Shown here: one piece after another, positions 8,759-17,798 of the stretch | Position numbering within the stretch: the first letter of the stretch is position 1 | How the letters are laid out: each line of letters opens with the position of its first letter | Assembly: GCA_002392965.1 (NCBI GenBank) | Contig: DGIA01000038.1 | Coordinates: 1 to 56,288 of the forward strand | Source of the DNA: Bacteroidales bacterium UBA3834 | GTDB taxonomy: Bacteria > Bacteroidota > Bacteroidia > Bacteroidales > P3 | Length of the DNA stretch: 56,288 nt | Direction of reading: 5' to 3' | The notes under the pieces: model-generated | The model's input: only the letters and a program-made list of their open reading frames with translations | Databases searched by the model: none | What the model was told of the DNA's origin: nothing | Made by a program: the position numbers and the translations under genes

Positions 8759-9385
8759 TTATTCTTGTTTGCTTTCAATCTTCTCTTTGAAACGGTGGTT
8801 GGCACCGCAGAGTGCATCGTCGGCGTTGATGCCGTGACGACGCGCCCAGTCGATGAGGGAGAAGAGGTAGTCGCCAAACTCCTCTTCGGTCATCTCTTCT
8901 TTCCACTTTCCACTCTCCACTCTCCATTCTTCGCCTTCCATTCCGGCCACCTTGTCCTGCATACGCTGGGCCTTGATGAGGGAAGGCAGCGAATCGGGCA
9001 CTCCGTCGAGGACCCCGCGGCGGTCTTTCTCGCGCATTTTCAGCTGCTCCCAACTTTCGCCGTGATAGTCTTCCTTGTGGTAGATAAAGGGGTGGCGCGC
9101 CACAAGCTTGTCACAGATGGCGTTGTACATATCTGCCGTTGTGAAAAGCCCGGCCTCCTCGGCCAGCTTGCAGTAGAACATGACGTGCATAGCCAGGTCG
9201 CCAAGCTCTTTCTTGAGTTGGGTGGTGTCGCCCGATACCACCGCTTCCGACAACTCGTGAACCTCTTCGATGGTGAGGTGGCGCAGGCTCTCGAAGGTCT
9301 GCACACGATCCCACGGACACTCGCGGCGGAGGGTGTCGAGGATGCCGCTGAGGCGTTCAAATGCGGTGTACGTCTTCGACTCCAT
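8759..9385 (-). CDS. mazG: Nucleoside triphosphate pyrophosphohydrolase, shortened MazG
   Basis: MazG hydrolyses NTPs and dNTPs to monophosphates and pyrophosphate. The N-terminal MazG domain is intact: CPWDRVQTFESLRH, then EEVHELSEAV and KKELGDLAMHV, which supply the EExxE and ExxD metal ligands. The protein is only 208 aa against about 260 usually. After LIKAQRMQDKVAG the normal GFDW region that opens the second MazG domain is missing. It is replaced by EWRVESGKWKEE, encoded by a degenerate CCACTCT-type repeat (8901-8936). The C-terminal FGDYLFSLIDWARRHGINAD helix remains. The start overlaps the end of rsh by 29 nt, so the two are probably co-translated. Confidence 0.88.
   Translation of the reverse strand: MESKTYTAFERLSGILDTLRRECPWDRVQTFESLRHLTIEEVHELSEAVVSGDTTQLKKELGDLAMHVMFYCKLAEEAGLFTTADMYNAICDKLVARHPFIYHKEDYHGESWEQLKMREKDRRGVLDGVPDSLPSLIKAQRMQDKVAGMEGEEWRVESGKWKEEMTEEEFGDYLFSLIDWARRHGINADDALCGANHRFKEKIESKQE
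8899..8938. repeat. Degenerate CCACTCT/CCACTTT tandem repeat inside mazG
   Basis: About four copies of a 7-bp unit (TTCCACT, TTCCACT, CTCCACT, CTCCATT) lie in frame within mazG, where the second MazG domain should begin. Confidence 0.75.
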
Positions 9386-11588
9386 CTATTGATTTCAGTT
9401 TGTCTATCAGTCCGTTAAGGCTATCTACATCGTTGACGTAGAGCATGATGATGCCACGAGCCACACCCTCGGAGGCTTCCAGGGTGATGGCGCGCATATT
9501 GAGGTCCAGTTCTTCGGAGATATGGCGTGTGATTTCCTGCAGCAGGCCTTTGTTGTCGATGGCCGTGAGGGCGATGCCGGTGAGCAGGGAAAGCTCTCCA
9601 CCGGGGCGCCACTTGGCACGGACGGTGTGGTTTTCGTGGTTGGCCATCTCGTTCATGGCTTGGCGGCAGTTAGTACGGTGAACCATGATTTTGCCATCCT
9701 GGACAATACCCACCACCTGATCGCCCGGAACAGGCTTGCAGCACGGTGCCGTTTCGGTAGGATAGTCCTCATACTCACGGTCGAGCAGGAAGGGACGCGA
9801 CGGCAGCGGTGTTTCAGGGATAGCCTCCTTGGACGCAGGAACACCGAAAAGGTCCTTGTACTTGTCGAGGAAGAAAAGCTGCGGTGCGGGACGCGCCTTG
9901 CCGAAACACTCGGCAATGCTATGCTCGCCGATGGTTCCTATTGCAATATCGTAGTAGAGGTCAATGTCCGACGGCTGGTTGAAGAAACGCTTGAGTTGCC
10001 CGAAGTTCTGCGGGTTGTTCTTGATGTTGAGTTTCTTGAGGTATTCTCCCAGACGTCGCTTGCCTTCGGCGAGATACTTCTTACGACTCGACCGCAGGAA
10101 GTCCTTGATGGCATCGCGGGCGTGGGAAGTCTGGCACTCTCCAAGCCACTCTTCGGTGGGGATGGTGTTCTCTGTGGTGAGCACTTGCACCTGGTCACCC
10201 GTGTGCAGGCGCTCGCTGCGGCTGACCACCCGGGCATTGACCTTGGCTCCGATACAATGGTGGCCGAGGGCGGAATGGATGGCATAGGCGAAATCGAGCA
10301 CCGTACTGCGTGAGGGCAGCGTGATGGTCTTGCCATGGGGGGTGAAAAGGTATATCTCCTTTGTATAGAGCGCCTCCTTGAATTCTTCGACAAGGTCGAG
10401 GGCACTTTTGTCACTCTGCTCAAGGGAGGTGCGGATTTGCGCCAGCCACTCTTCAACAGGGTTGCTTTCGATATGCTCCTCAGGATGAGCCTCCTTGTAG
10501 AGGAAATGGGCGGCCATTCCCTTCTCGGCAATGGTGTCCATGCGCTCGGTACGTATCTGTATCTCCACCCAACGCCCGATGGGGGTCATCACGGTAGTTT
10601 GGAGACTTTCATATCCGTTGTTCTTGGGATGCGTAATCCAGTCGCGGAAGCGTTTGGGATTGGGGTCGAAGGTGCCGGAAATCATGGCATAGACCTTGAA
10701 GCACTCCTCCTTCTCATGCTCTCGGGGAATACCCTTCAGGATGATGCGCATGGCATAGAGGTCGTAAATCTCCTCGAAAGCCACATGCTTGTTTTCAATC
10801 TTCTTCCAGCAACTGTAAACCGACTTGACCCGGGTTTTGACCGTATATTGATAACCCGCCTGGTCGAGCATTTGGCATACAGGTTCATAGAGGCACTCCC
10901 TGAGCTTCTCGCCTGTGCCGGCAGTCGCGGCTATCTTGGATTCGATTTCAGCATATTTCTCAGGGTTGGTATAGCGCATCACCAACTCTTCGAGCTCTGT
11001 CTTGATAGTGTAAAGTCCCAGGCGATGGGCCAAAGGTATGTAGAGGTAGGACGTCTCGCTGGCGATGATCAGTTTCTTCGTGTCCTTCATCGAACCGAGA
11101 GTACGCATATTGTGCAGACGGTCGCAGAGTTTGAGGAAGATGACGTATGCGTCGTTGCACATCGACAGCAATATCTTGCGGTAGTTCTCAGCCTGCTTGC
11201 TCTCGGCCTGCTGGATGACCATCACATCGTCTATCTTGGTCAATCCATCGACGATTGTAGCCACGCGGTCGCCAAAAACCATACGCAACTCGTCGAGGGT
11301 GATATCGGTGTCCTCCACCACATCATGCAGCAAGGCGCTGACCACGGCGATGGGGCCCAAGCCCACCTCCTTGACTGCAATGAGAGCCACCGCCAAGGGA
11401 TGGAAGATATACGGCTCGCCGCTTTTACGGCGTGTACCGGCATGAGCCGTCTTGGCCATGCGGAATGCACGCAGAATGTCCGCCTCCTCGTTAGGCTGCA
11501 ACGGCCTCTGTTCCCGGCAAGCGGCAATCAACTCGTCGTACTTGGCTTGTATCTCGCGTTCCTCGCGTTCTTCGTCAATTACATACAT
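9357..11588 (-). CDS. (p)ppGpp synthetase/hydrolase, RelA/SpoT family
   Basis: This 743-aa long RSH enzyme makes and degrades the stringent-response alarmone. The HD hydrolase domain carries HDVVED at residues 88-93, so hydrolysis should be active. The synthetase domain follows, with RVKSVYSCWKK, the DLYAMRII strand and GYESLQTTV. A TGS domain comes next (EIYLFTPHGKTITLP). Near the C-terminus there is a conserved-cysteine segment (ETAPCCKPVPGDQVVG), then an ACT domain. It stands third in the recA operon, 6 nt after the barrel-like gene, and its end overlaps mazG. As the only long RSH in view it is probably bifunctional (Rel/SpoT-type). Confidence 0.96.
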   Translation of the reverse strand: MYVIDEEREEREIQAKYDELIAACREQRPLQPNEEADILRAFRMAKTAHAGTRRKSGEPYIFHPLAVALIAVKEVGLGPIAVVSALLHDVVEDTDITLDELRMVFGDRVATIVDGLTKIDDVMVIQQAESKQAENYRKILLSMCNDAYVIFLKLCDRLHNMRTLGSMKDTKKLIIASETSYLYIPLAHRLGLYTIKTELEELVMRYTNPEKYAEIESKIAATAGTGEKLRECLYEPVCQMLDQAGYQYTVKTRVKSVYSCWKKIENKHVAFEEIYDLYAMRIILKGIPREHEKEECFKVYAMISGTFDPNPKRFRDWITHPKNNGYESLQTTVMTPIGRWVEIQIRTERMDTIAEKGMAAHFLYKEAHPEEHIESNPVEEWLAQIRTSLEQSDKSALDLVEEFKEALYTKEIYLFTPHGKTITLPSRSTVLDFAYAIHSALGHHCIGAKVNARVVSRSERLHTGDQVQVLTTENTIPTEEWLGECQTSHARDAIKDFLRSSRKKYLAEGKRRLGEYLKKLNIKNNPQNFGQLKRFFNQPSDIDLYYDIAIGTIGEHSIAECFGKARPAPQLFFLDKYKDLFGVPASKEAIPETPLPSRPFLLDREYEDYPTETAPCCKPVPGDQVVGIVQDGKIMVHRTNCRQAMNEMANHENHTVRAKWRPGGELSLLTGIALTAIDNKGLLQEITRHISEELDLNMRAITLEASEGVARGIIMLYVNDVDSLNGLIDKLKSIDGVEDVHRI

Positions 11589-11594
11589 GCTATC

Positions 11595-12182
11595 CTACCA
11601 CCAAAGAAAGGCTGCCGTGGCTGTGGCAGCAAACAGTCCCAGACTCATGCCACAAGTGAAAAACGTGCGACGTCCCACCTGTGCCACTCCTATCGACAAC
11701 GACTCCCAGCAGAAGGAGGAGCCTCTCCATTTCGGCAACGCCATCCGCAGCCCCAACTCGCCTCCCAGACGACTGCTGATGACTACACCGCCGTAAAGAT
11801 GCCAGTCGAGACCTCCACCGTAGCCGGACAACCGCAGCGCAGGACCCGCAGCGAAATAGTTGCTCCGCGCCCCGAGGAGGCCTTTGCCGTAGAAGCCCCA
11901 CCGCTCGGGAAGCCAGGTAAAGCTGCCGCCCAGAGCGATGTCGCCGCCAAACCAGCCGTCTATCTCCAGAAACATCGAATTATAGTCATTACTCAGTTTG
12001 TTGAAGTAATGATGCTTCGGCAGAGTAACCTTCCCTTCGCTGGACGCTTTGCTGCCTCGCACATTGCCGAGGGTGTCATAATAGACAGGTGCACCCAGCA
12101 CATTACGGTCGCCGGCCGGCTTCTGAGCCACCGCCACGCCCGCAAGGAGCAGAAGCACCGCTGTCACCAATATCCGTTTCAT
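11595..12182 (-). CDS. Exported protein of unknown function, probable small outer-membrane barrel
   Basis: This 195-aa protein has an N-terminal signal peptide (KRILVTAVLLLLAGVAVAQ). Its second half is rich in alternating aromatic and glycine residues (WGFYGKGLLGARSNYFAAGP, GGGLDWHLYGGVVISSRLGG), typical of amphipathic beta strands. No family is recognised. The ATG at 12182 shares one base with the TGA of recA, so it is translationally coupled; a GTG one codon earlier is an alternative start. Its place between recA and rsh does not reveal a function. Confidence 0.75.
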   Translation of the reverse strand: MKRILVTAVLLLLAGVAVAQKPAGDRNVLGAPVYYDTLGNVRGSKASSEGKVTLPKHHYFNKLSNDYNSMFLEIDGWFGGDIALGGSFTWLPERWGFYGKGLLGARSNYFAAGPALRLSGYGGGLDWHLYGGVVISSRLGGELGLRMALPKWRGSSFCWESLSIGVAQVGRRTFFTCGMSLGLFAATATAAFLWW

Positions 12183-13213
12183 CACTCGTTGTTTGCTTTC
12201 TCCTTGAGTGCTGCCCGAATCTTCTGTTCCAACTCGTCGCAGAGCTCGGGATTGTCACGCAGCAACTGCTTCAATGCCTCCCGGCCTTGTGCCAACTTGG
12301 CATCGCCGTAGCTGAACCAGGAGCCGCTCTTGTGAACAATATCCAAATCCACGCCCAGGTCGATAATCTCACCCAGTTTGCTGATACCTTCGCCAAACAT
12401 GAGGTCGAACTCGCACTGACGGAACGGAGGGGCCACCTTGTTTTTCACCACACGCACCTTCACTCGGTTGCCGATATTCTGGTCGCCGTCCTTGATTGCC
12501 TGGATGCGGCGGATGTCGATACGCACCGAGGCGTAGAACTTCAGCGCGTTGCCACCGGTGGTTGTCTCGGGATTGCCGAACAGCACCCCTATCTTCTCAC
12601 GCAACTGGTTGATGAAAATGCAGCAGCAGTTGGTCTTGCTGATGGTGGCGGTGAGCTTGCGCATCGCCTGACTCATCAGGCGTGCCTGGAGTCCCACTTT
12701 GCTGTCGCCCATGTCGCCGTCGATCTCGGCCTTCGGGGTCAGGGCGGCCACAGAGTCGATGACGATGATGTCGATGGCGCCGGAACGGATGAGGTTGTCG
12801 GCAATCTCGAGGGCCTGCTCCCCGTTGTCGGGCTGCGACACCAGAAGGTTGTTGATATCGACACCCAGCTTCTTGGCATAGAAACTGTCGAAGGCATGCT
12901 CGGCATCTATGAAGGCGGCTATGCCTCCCTTCTTCTGGCATTCGGCGATGGCATGGATGGCCAACGTGGTCTTACCGGAAGATTCAGGTCCATAGATCTC
13001 GATGACGCGGCCTCGCGGGAAACCGCCCACGCCCAATGCCATATCAAGACTGATACTGCCCGTCGAGATCACATCCAGCTCTTCTTCCGGACGATCGCCC
13101 AACTTCATGATCGATCCTTTGCCATAACTCTTCTCTATCTTGTCAAGCGTGCTCTGCAGTATTTTCAGCTTTTCAAGCTTTGTCGCCTCTGCGTCATTCA
13201 TTTCTTTTGCCAT
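12182..13213 (-). CDS. recA: Recombinase A
   Basis: RecA forms filaments on single-stranded DNA for homologous recombination and SOS induction. At 343 aa it has the normal length. Visible motifs are Walker A GPESSGKTTLA, Walker B IIVIDSVAAL, the L1/L2 DNA-binding loops and NQLREKIGVLFGNPETTTGG. I chose the ATG at 13213 (MAKEMND); an ATG three codons upstream would only add MNI. It heads a five-gene operon (recA, barrel-like, rsh, mazG, ribBA) whose members overlap or are spaced by at most 14 nt. Confidence 0.98.
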   Translation of the reverse strand: MAKEMNDAEATKLEKLKILQSTLDKIEKSYGKGSIMKLGDRPEEELDVISTGSISLDMALGVGGFPRGRVIEIYGPESSGKTTLAIHAIAECQKKGGIAAFIDAEHAFDSFYAKKLGVDINNLLVSQPDNGEQALEIADNLIRSGAIDIIVIDSVAALTPKAEIDGDMGDSKVGLQARLMSQAMRKLTATISKTNCCCIFINQLREKIGVLFGNPETTTGGNALKFYASVRIDIRRIQAIKDGDQNIGNRVKVRVVKNKVAPPFRQCEFDLMFGEGISKLGEIIDLGVDLDIVHKSGSWFSYGDAKLAQGREALKQLLRDNPELCDELEQKIRAALKEKANNE

Positions 13214-13258
13214 AATGTTCAAGTATTTAGTTTTTATTTATCCTTCGTTTGATAGGTG

Positions 13259-13266
13259 CAAATATA
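13259..13266 (-). promoter_or_regulatory. -7 element (TATATTTG) for the recA operon
   Basis: A perfect TATATTTG lies 45 nt before the recA ATG. The -33 region is only weakly matched (TTTAC). I saw no LexA-type palindrome, but LexA sites of this phylum vary. Confidence 0.6.
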
Positions 13267-13306
13267 CACTTTTTTTCTTTTCCATTGTAAAAAAAGGTCA
13301 CAGCCG

Positions 13307-14434
13307 CTATAATCGAAGCCCGCAGGACCGCACCCTATCGGCACTCTGACGGATACGCTCCTCGGTGATCTCGCCGTCGGCCACCATCTGCTTGATGACC
13401 TTCACCGCGCGCGGCACCATGTTGGGGTCGTAGGTACCGCCGTTGTTGCTCAGACACAGCAGGTCGGCGCCCGCCAGCACTGCCATGCGGATGGCCTTCT
13501 CGAAGCTGTACTGCTGCACGATGGCACCCATGGCCAGGTCGTCGGTGACGACGACACCTTGGAAGCCGAGCGTGTCGCGCAGGTAGGCGGTAATCTTCGG
13601 CGAGAGCGAGGCCGGCAAGCCCGTGGGGTCAAGCTTGCGGTTGACAACATGGGCCGTCATCACCATCATATTGGCACTCGGCAGGTCGCGGTAGGGCTCC
13701 AGCTCACAGCGCTGCCACGTGTCGGTGACATCGACAAGCCCTTTGTGGGTGTCGCCCGTGGCACTTCCGTGGCCGGGGAAATGCTTGAAACAGCTGACAA
13801 CATTGTGGCCGAGCAGCTCCTCGCTCCATATCAGGCAGCAGCGGCGCACCACGGCGGGATCACCTGAGAAGCTGCGCTCGATGCCTCCTATGACGGGGCA
13901 GCGGGGATTGACATTCACGTCGGCCACAGGGGCGAAGTCGAGGTTGATGCCTATCTCCTCCAGCATCCTGCCCGTCAGGTCGGCATAGTAGCGCACCGTG
14001 TCGTCGCCCTTGGCGGCGCATTTCTGGGCCGACGGTATGGCCGGGAAGCCGTAGCGTGTGCTCAGGCGGCTTACATAGCCTCCCTCCTGGTCGATGCCTA
14101 TCAGCAGGTCGGCGTTGAATGCCCGCAGCTGCCTACACAACCGCTTCAGCTGTTCGGCATCCTTGATGTTGCGGCCTCGGGTGCCGGTGGGTACGTCATA
14201 GTCGAACAGTATCACGCTGCCCACATGGTAGTCGCGCAAGGCACCGACAATCTCGGGGTTCCTGGTGCTATCCACCTCCGTGCCGCGGAAGCCCACCAGC
14301 AGCATCGCGCCGATGTTCTCCTCCAGCGTGTATTCCGGCTTGGGCTCAGGCAACACGGGAGGAGTGTCGGCAAGTTTCCTACTGCCGCAACCCAGCAGGG
14401 TCAGCAAGGTAAATGCAATCAGTATTGTCTTCAT
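13307..14434 (-). CDS. Glycoside hydrolase family 3 lipoprotein, beta-N-acetylhexosaminidase (NagZ-like)
   Basis: This 375-aa lipoprotein has the lipobox LTLLGC (Cys16), so it should be anchored in the periplasm or at the surface. The GH3 barrel shows GIDQEGGYVSRL, the NagZ-type loop KHFPGHGSATGDTH with its Asp-His pair, and the nucleophile region VVTDDLAMGA. These support removal of N-acetylhexosamine, probably from muropeptides or glycans. Many Bacteroidota homologues carry an extra C-terminal beta-lactamase domain, which is absent here. The ATG overlaps the recR stop (ATGA), making it the last gene of the pgcA-recR set. Confidence 0.9.
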   Translation of the reverse strand: MKTILIAFTLLTLLGCGSRKLADTPPVLPEPKPEYTLEENIGAMLLVGFRGTEVDSTRNPEIVGALRDYHVGSVILFDYDVPTGTRGRNIKDAEQLKRLCRQLRAFNADLLIGIDQEGGYVSRLSTRYGFPAIPSAQKCAAKGDDTVRYYADLTGRMLEEIGINLDFAPVADVNVNPRCPVIGGIERSFSGDPAVVRRCCLIWSEELLGHNVVSCFKHFPGHGSATGDTHKGLVDVTDTWQRCELEPYRDLPSANMMVMTAHVVNRKLDPTGLPASLSPKITAYLRDTLGFQGVVVTDDLAMGAIVQQYSFEKAIRMAVLAGADLLCLSNNGGTYDPNMVPRAVKVIKQMVADGEITEERIRQSADRVRSCGLRL

Positions 14435-15045
14435 CCTTCAAACGGTATTCTGTGTGCGATGCTGCGGCCAAGCGTGATCTCGTCGGCATACTCCAGGCTG
14501 TCGCCCACCGCCACGCCGCGCGCCAAGGTCGTGATCTTCACACCCAGCGGCTGCAGCAGCTTGTTGATGTAGTAGTTGGTGGTGTCGCCCTCCATCGTGG
14601 TGGGCAAGGCCAGGATGACCTCCTCCACGGGGTAGGGGTCGCCCGTCTCCACCCGCCTGACCAGCGACGCTATCTCGAGGTCGCCCGGGCCGATGCCGTC
14701 GATGGGCGAGATGACGCCGCCCAGCACATGGTACAAACCCCGGTATTGCTGCGTGTTCTCCACAGCCATCACGTCCTGCACGTTCTCCACCACGCAGACG
14801 ATGCCTCGCTGGCGCTTCTCCGATGAGCAGATGGGGCACACCTCCGTGTCGCTCACGTTGTGGCAATGGCGGCAATGATACATACGGGTTTTCAACGCGA
14901 CCAGCGCGTCGGCCAAGTCCCGCACCGACTGCTCGTCCTCCTGCATCAGATGCAAGGCATAGCGCAACGCCGACCGCTTGCCGACGCCCGGCAGCGTGCT
15001 CAGCTGCTCCACCGACTGCTCCAGTATCTTACTTGGCAGGTTCAT
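14431..15045 (-). CDS. recR: Recombination mediator RecR
   Basis: RecR works with RecO/RecF to load RecA at gaps. It has 204 aa. Visible are the helix-hairpin-helix STLPGVGKRSALRYALHL, the zinc finger CRHCHNVSDTEVCPICSS, and a Toprim domain starting VCVVENVQDVMAVE. I chose the start at 15045 (MNLPSKILEQ); a longer frame upstream lies in the gene before it. It overlaps the preceding membrane-protein gene by 17 nt and the following GH3 gene by 4 nt. Confidence 0.97.
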   Translation of the reverse strand: MNLPSKILEQSVEQLSTLPGVGKRSALRYALHLMQEDEQSVRDLADALVALKTRMYHCRHCHNVSDTEVCPICSSEKRQRGIVCVVENVQDVMAVENTQQYRGLYHVLGGVISPIDGIGPGDLEIASLVRRVETGDPYPVEEVILALPTTMEGDTTNYYINKLLQPLGVKITTLARGVAVGDSLEYADEITLGRSIAHRIPFEG

Positions 15046-15289
15046 CCGTCTTGGGGCTTCCTTCCACCTGCTCCTGCAACGCGGCCAGTTTGGCCGCGGC
15101 CTCCTGCTCGCGCTTCTTGCTCCGCTGGTGGGCGTTGCCGGCAAAGAACATCACCACCGCCAATATGGCGCTCACCAAGGCGGCAACCGTCACCACCACC
15201 TTCAGCGTCACTCCCAGACGGAGCATCACCACCGCTACGATATCGCCCAGCAACAGGGCGAAGAAAAGATACCATCCAAGATTTTTCAT
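15029..15289 (-). CDS. Small membrane protein with two TM helices
   Basis: This 86-aa protein has two hydrophobic helices (about 5-22 and 28-50), then a charged, probably coiled-coil tail (QRSKKREQEAAAKLAALQEQ). The family is unknown. It overlaps pgcA by 4 nt (ATGA) and recR by 17 nt, so it must be co-translated with them. The conserved-looking packing argues that it is a real gene. Confidence 0.8.
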   Translation of the reverse strand: MKNLGWYLFFALLLGDIVAVVMLRLGVTLKVVVTVAALVSAILAVVMFFAGNAHQRSKKREQEAAAKLAALQEQVEGSPKTDEPAK

Positions 15290-17037
15290 ACCAGATTCAT
15301 GCTTTTCTTGATGCTCTCAATTTTGCCGTCGAGCGCATCGTTGGTCTTGTCGAAACATTCCTTGCAGCACAGCTCGCCCTTCACACCGAAGTAGAACTTG
15401 ATCTTGGGCTCCGTGCCGCTGGGACGCACGGTGATTTTGTTGCCCTTCTCCGTGAAGAACTGCAGCACGTTGCTCTTCGGCAAGTCTATCTTGGTCACCT
15501 TGCCGCTCACCAGGTCCTTGCTCTCCAGCACCTGGTAGTCCTTGATGCAAACCACCTTCTCGCCGTCGATCTCGGCAGGCGGATTCGTGCGGTAGTCGCG
15601 CATCATCTGCTGTATCTCCTCGGCGCCGCTCTTGCCCTTGCGCACCACGCTCACCAGCCCTTCCTTGTAGAAGCCGTACTCCTTGTAGATATCCACCAGC
15701 ACATCGAAGAAGGTCTTCCCCTGCTCCCGCGCCCAGGCGGCTATCTCCGCAATCATCGAGCACGCCGCCACGGCATCCTTGTCGCGCACAAAGTCGCCGA
15801 TCATGTAGCCGTAGCTCTCCTCGCCGCCGGCAATGAACTGCTCCACGCCCTCCAGCTCCAGTATCTTGGCGCCGATAAACTTGAAGCCCGTCAGCACATC
15901 GTAGATCTTGATGCCGGCGCGTGTGGCGATGTCGGCGGGCAGTTCGCTCGTGACGATGGTCTTCACCATGAACTCGTTGCCCGTCAGCAGCTGCTTCTCC
16001 TGCCATTGCTTGACGATGTAGTAGAACAGCACGCTCATCGTCTGGTTGCCGTTCAGCAGCATCCACTCCCCGTCGGGGCGCTTCACCGCCACGCCCACGC
16101 GGTCGGCGTCGGGGTCGCTGGCGAAGACGATGTCGGCGTCGATCTCCTTGGCCAGATCCACGGCCATCTTCATGGCCGCCTTCTCCTCCGGGTTCGGGCT
16201 CGGCGTGGTGGGGAAGTTGCCGTCCGGCACCGCCTGCGCCTCCACCACATTCACGTTGGTGAACCCCAGCTGCTTCAGCATCCTCGGTATGAGGGTGATG
16301 CCCGTGCCGTGAAGCGGCGTATAGACAATCTTCACATCGTGGTGCTTCTTGATCACCTCGGGATTGAGGCTGTTGGCCTCCACGCGGGCCAGGAAGGCCT
16401 TATCCACCTCCTCGCCTATGATGGTGATGTTCTGCTCGCCACCCGTCATCTTCACATCGCCCACGCTCTTGATCTTCAGCACCTCGTCGATCACCGCTGT
16501 GTCGTGCGGCGCCGTCAGCTGGCAGCCGTCGCTCCAGTAGGCCTTGTAGCCGTTATACTCCTTCGGATTGTGCGAGGCCGTGACCATCACGCCCGTGTGG
16601 CACTTGAAGTGGCGCACGGCGAAACTCAGCTCCGGCGTGGGACGCATGCCGTCGAAAAGATACACCTTGTAGCCGTTGGCGGCCAGCACATGGGCCGTGA
16701 TCTCCGCAAACTCGCGGCTGTGGTTGCGGCTGTCGTGACTCACCGCCGCACGCAGCTCCTGCTCGCCGGCGTTGACCTTCCTCACATAGTTGGCCAACCC
16801 CTGGGTAGCCATCGCCACCGTGTATTTGTTCATGCGGTTGGTGCCCACACCCATGATGCCGCGCAAGCCGCCGGTGCCGAACTCCAGCGTGCGATAGAAA
16901 CTCTCGTTGAGCTCGTTCGGGTTCTGCTCCGCCATGTCGCGGATGGCCTGCTTCGTGGCCTCGTCGTATTCACCTTCTAGCCATGCCTTCGCATTCAGCT
17001 TGGCGCTCTCGTCGATGGGAAGATTGTTGATATCCAT
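15286..17037 (-). CDS. Phosphoglucomutase / phosphomannomutase family enzyme
   Basis: This 583-aa alpha-D-phosphohexomutase interconverts hexose 1- and 6-phosphates. It contains the phosphoserine loop TASHNPKEYNGYK, the metal loop DPDADRVGV, the sugar-binding loop GGEESYGYMIGD and the phosphate-binding RPSGTEPKIKFYF. Length and motifs fit the PgcA-type phospho-sugar mutase of Bacteroidota; substrate preference cannot be read. It is the first gene of an overlapping run of four ending in the GH3 gene. Confidence 0.95.
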   Translation of the reverse strand: MDINNLPIDESAKLNAKAWLEGEYDEATKQAIRDMAEQNPNELNESFYRTLEFGTGGLRGIMGVGTNRMNKYTVAMATQGLANYVRKVNAGEQELRAAVSHDSRNHSREFAEITAHVLAANGYKVYLFDGMRPTPELSFAVRHFKCHTGVMVTASHNPKEYNGYKAYWSDGCQLTAPHDTAVIDEVLKIKSVGDVKMTGGEQNITIIGEEVDKAFLARVEANSLNPEVIKKHHDVKIVYTPLHGTGITLIPRMLKQLGFTNVNVVEAQAVPDGNFPTTPSPNPEEKAAMKMAVDLAKEIDADIVFASDPDADRVGVAVKRPDGEWMLLNGNQTMSVLFYYIVKQWQEKQLLTGNEFMVKTIVTSELPADIATRAGIKIYDVLTGFKFIGAKILELEGVEQFIAGGEESYGYMIGDFVRDKDAVAACSMIAEIAAWAREQGKTFFDVLVDIYKEYGFYKEGLVSVVRKGKSGAEEIQQMMRDYRTNPPAEIDGEKVVCIKDYQVLESKDLVSGKVTKIDLPKSNVLQFFTEKGNKITVRPSGTEPKIKFYFGVKGELCCKECFDKTNDALDGKIESIKKSMNLV

Positions 17038-17460
17038 AAAATTTCGCTTTTTAAGTTTCTATTTTTTGATAACTAAAAAAACCGCAAATTATTGCCTTCC
17101 TCGGCTTTTTTTTATCCCACACCAAAAAGAGTTGAAAGTTGAGAAATGTTCTTTGCCATAGTTTTGTTCCTTTCTTGATTTTGGTTGGTTGATGATTGAA
17201 TTTATTTTGGGATCCCGTTTCCGTTATTGGTTATGGTTTTTGGTTTTGGTTTTCGTTTTGGTTTTTCGTTTTCGTTAGACAGTTTTCGTTTTCGTTAAAT
17301 ACCAAGGATTCCGCAGGTTAGAGTTAAGTTTGACACAGGTTAGCGACAACCTTGCCGGCCCTCCCGCCTGAATCACGATGCAAAGGTACGACCGCGGCAT
17401 TGCGGTCTAAGAATGGCGGACGAATTTTTTTCTTCACCCTTGTAAAACGTTAATTACCAT
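17038..17460. other. Gene-free leader region upstream of pgcA, with G/T-rich low-complexity tract
   Basis: No coding region was found. Bases 17216-17297 on the plus strand are runs of GTTTTGG/GTTTTCG, which become an A/C-rich CAAAACC-type stretch in a pgcA leader transcript. A minus-strand TACCTTTG -7 box lies at 17381-17388, with a GACCGC/GCGGTC hairpin just upstream (17390-17407). If used, it would give a leader of about 340 nt. Confidence 0.5.
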
Positions 17461-17628
17461 TCAATTGCACGTCAATTTTTTTTTTGATATATTCCCTGTG
17501 GCTTGCCGGTTGGGGTGTGGTTGGTTGGCCTCCGGCAGGCGAAAATGGTGCCGGTTTGGATGGTATTGGATATGTAGGAGATGCCATTCAGTTGGTTTAT
17601 AGCATTTTAAATTCACGACCCTACGGCG

Positions 17629-17798
17629 AGTGGGACAGTTGGGACAGTGGGACAGTTCGAAATAATGCAATCCAAAAGTCAAAAATAAATCCTATATCTA
17701 TATATCTATATATTTATATAGATATATAGATATAGAGGTATAATTCAGGGGTAGGAAGACACAAAAACGAACTGTCCCACTGTCCCAACTGTCCCACT
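17629..17798. repeat. 170-bp nested inverted repeat with GGGACAGT-repeat arms
   Basis: The outer arms 17629-17659 and 17768-17798 are perfect 31-bp inverted copies, each built from repeats of TGGGACAGT(T). Inside lies a second perfect palindrome of 21-bp AT-only-like arms (17692-17712 and 17715-17735) with a 2-nt centre. No open frame or transposase is present. The element sits between pgcA and the rnc terminator. Confidence 0.9.

Noticed and set aside
7542..8837. 431-aa open frame opposite ribBA
   Set aside because: The minus strand encodes a fully recognisable ribBA; the opposite frame has no family.
10335..12311. 658-aa open frame opposite rsh
   Set aside because: Shadow of rsh; it crosses gene borders and has no promoter.
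14860..16980. 706-aa open frame opposite pgcA and recR
   Set aside because: His- and Leu-rich composition typical of antisense frames in GC-rich coding DNA.
17629..17798. Ordinary intrinsic terminator
   Set aside because: The arms are too long and nested, and no T-run follows either side.
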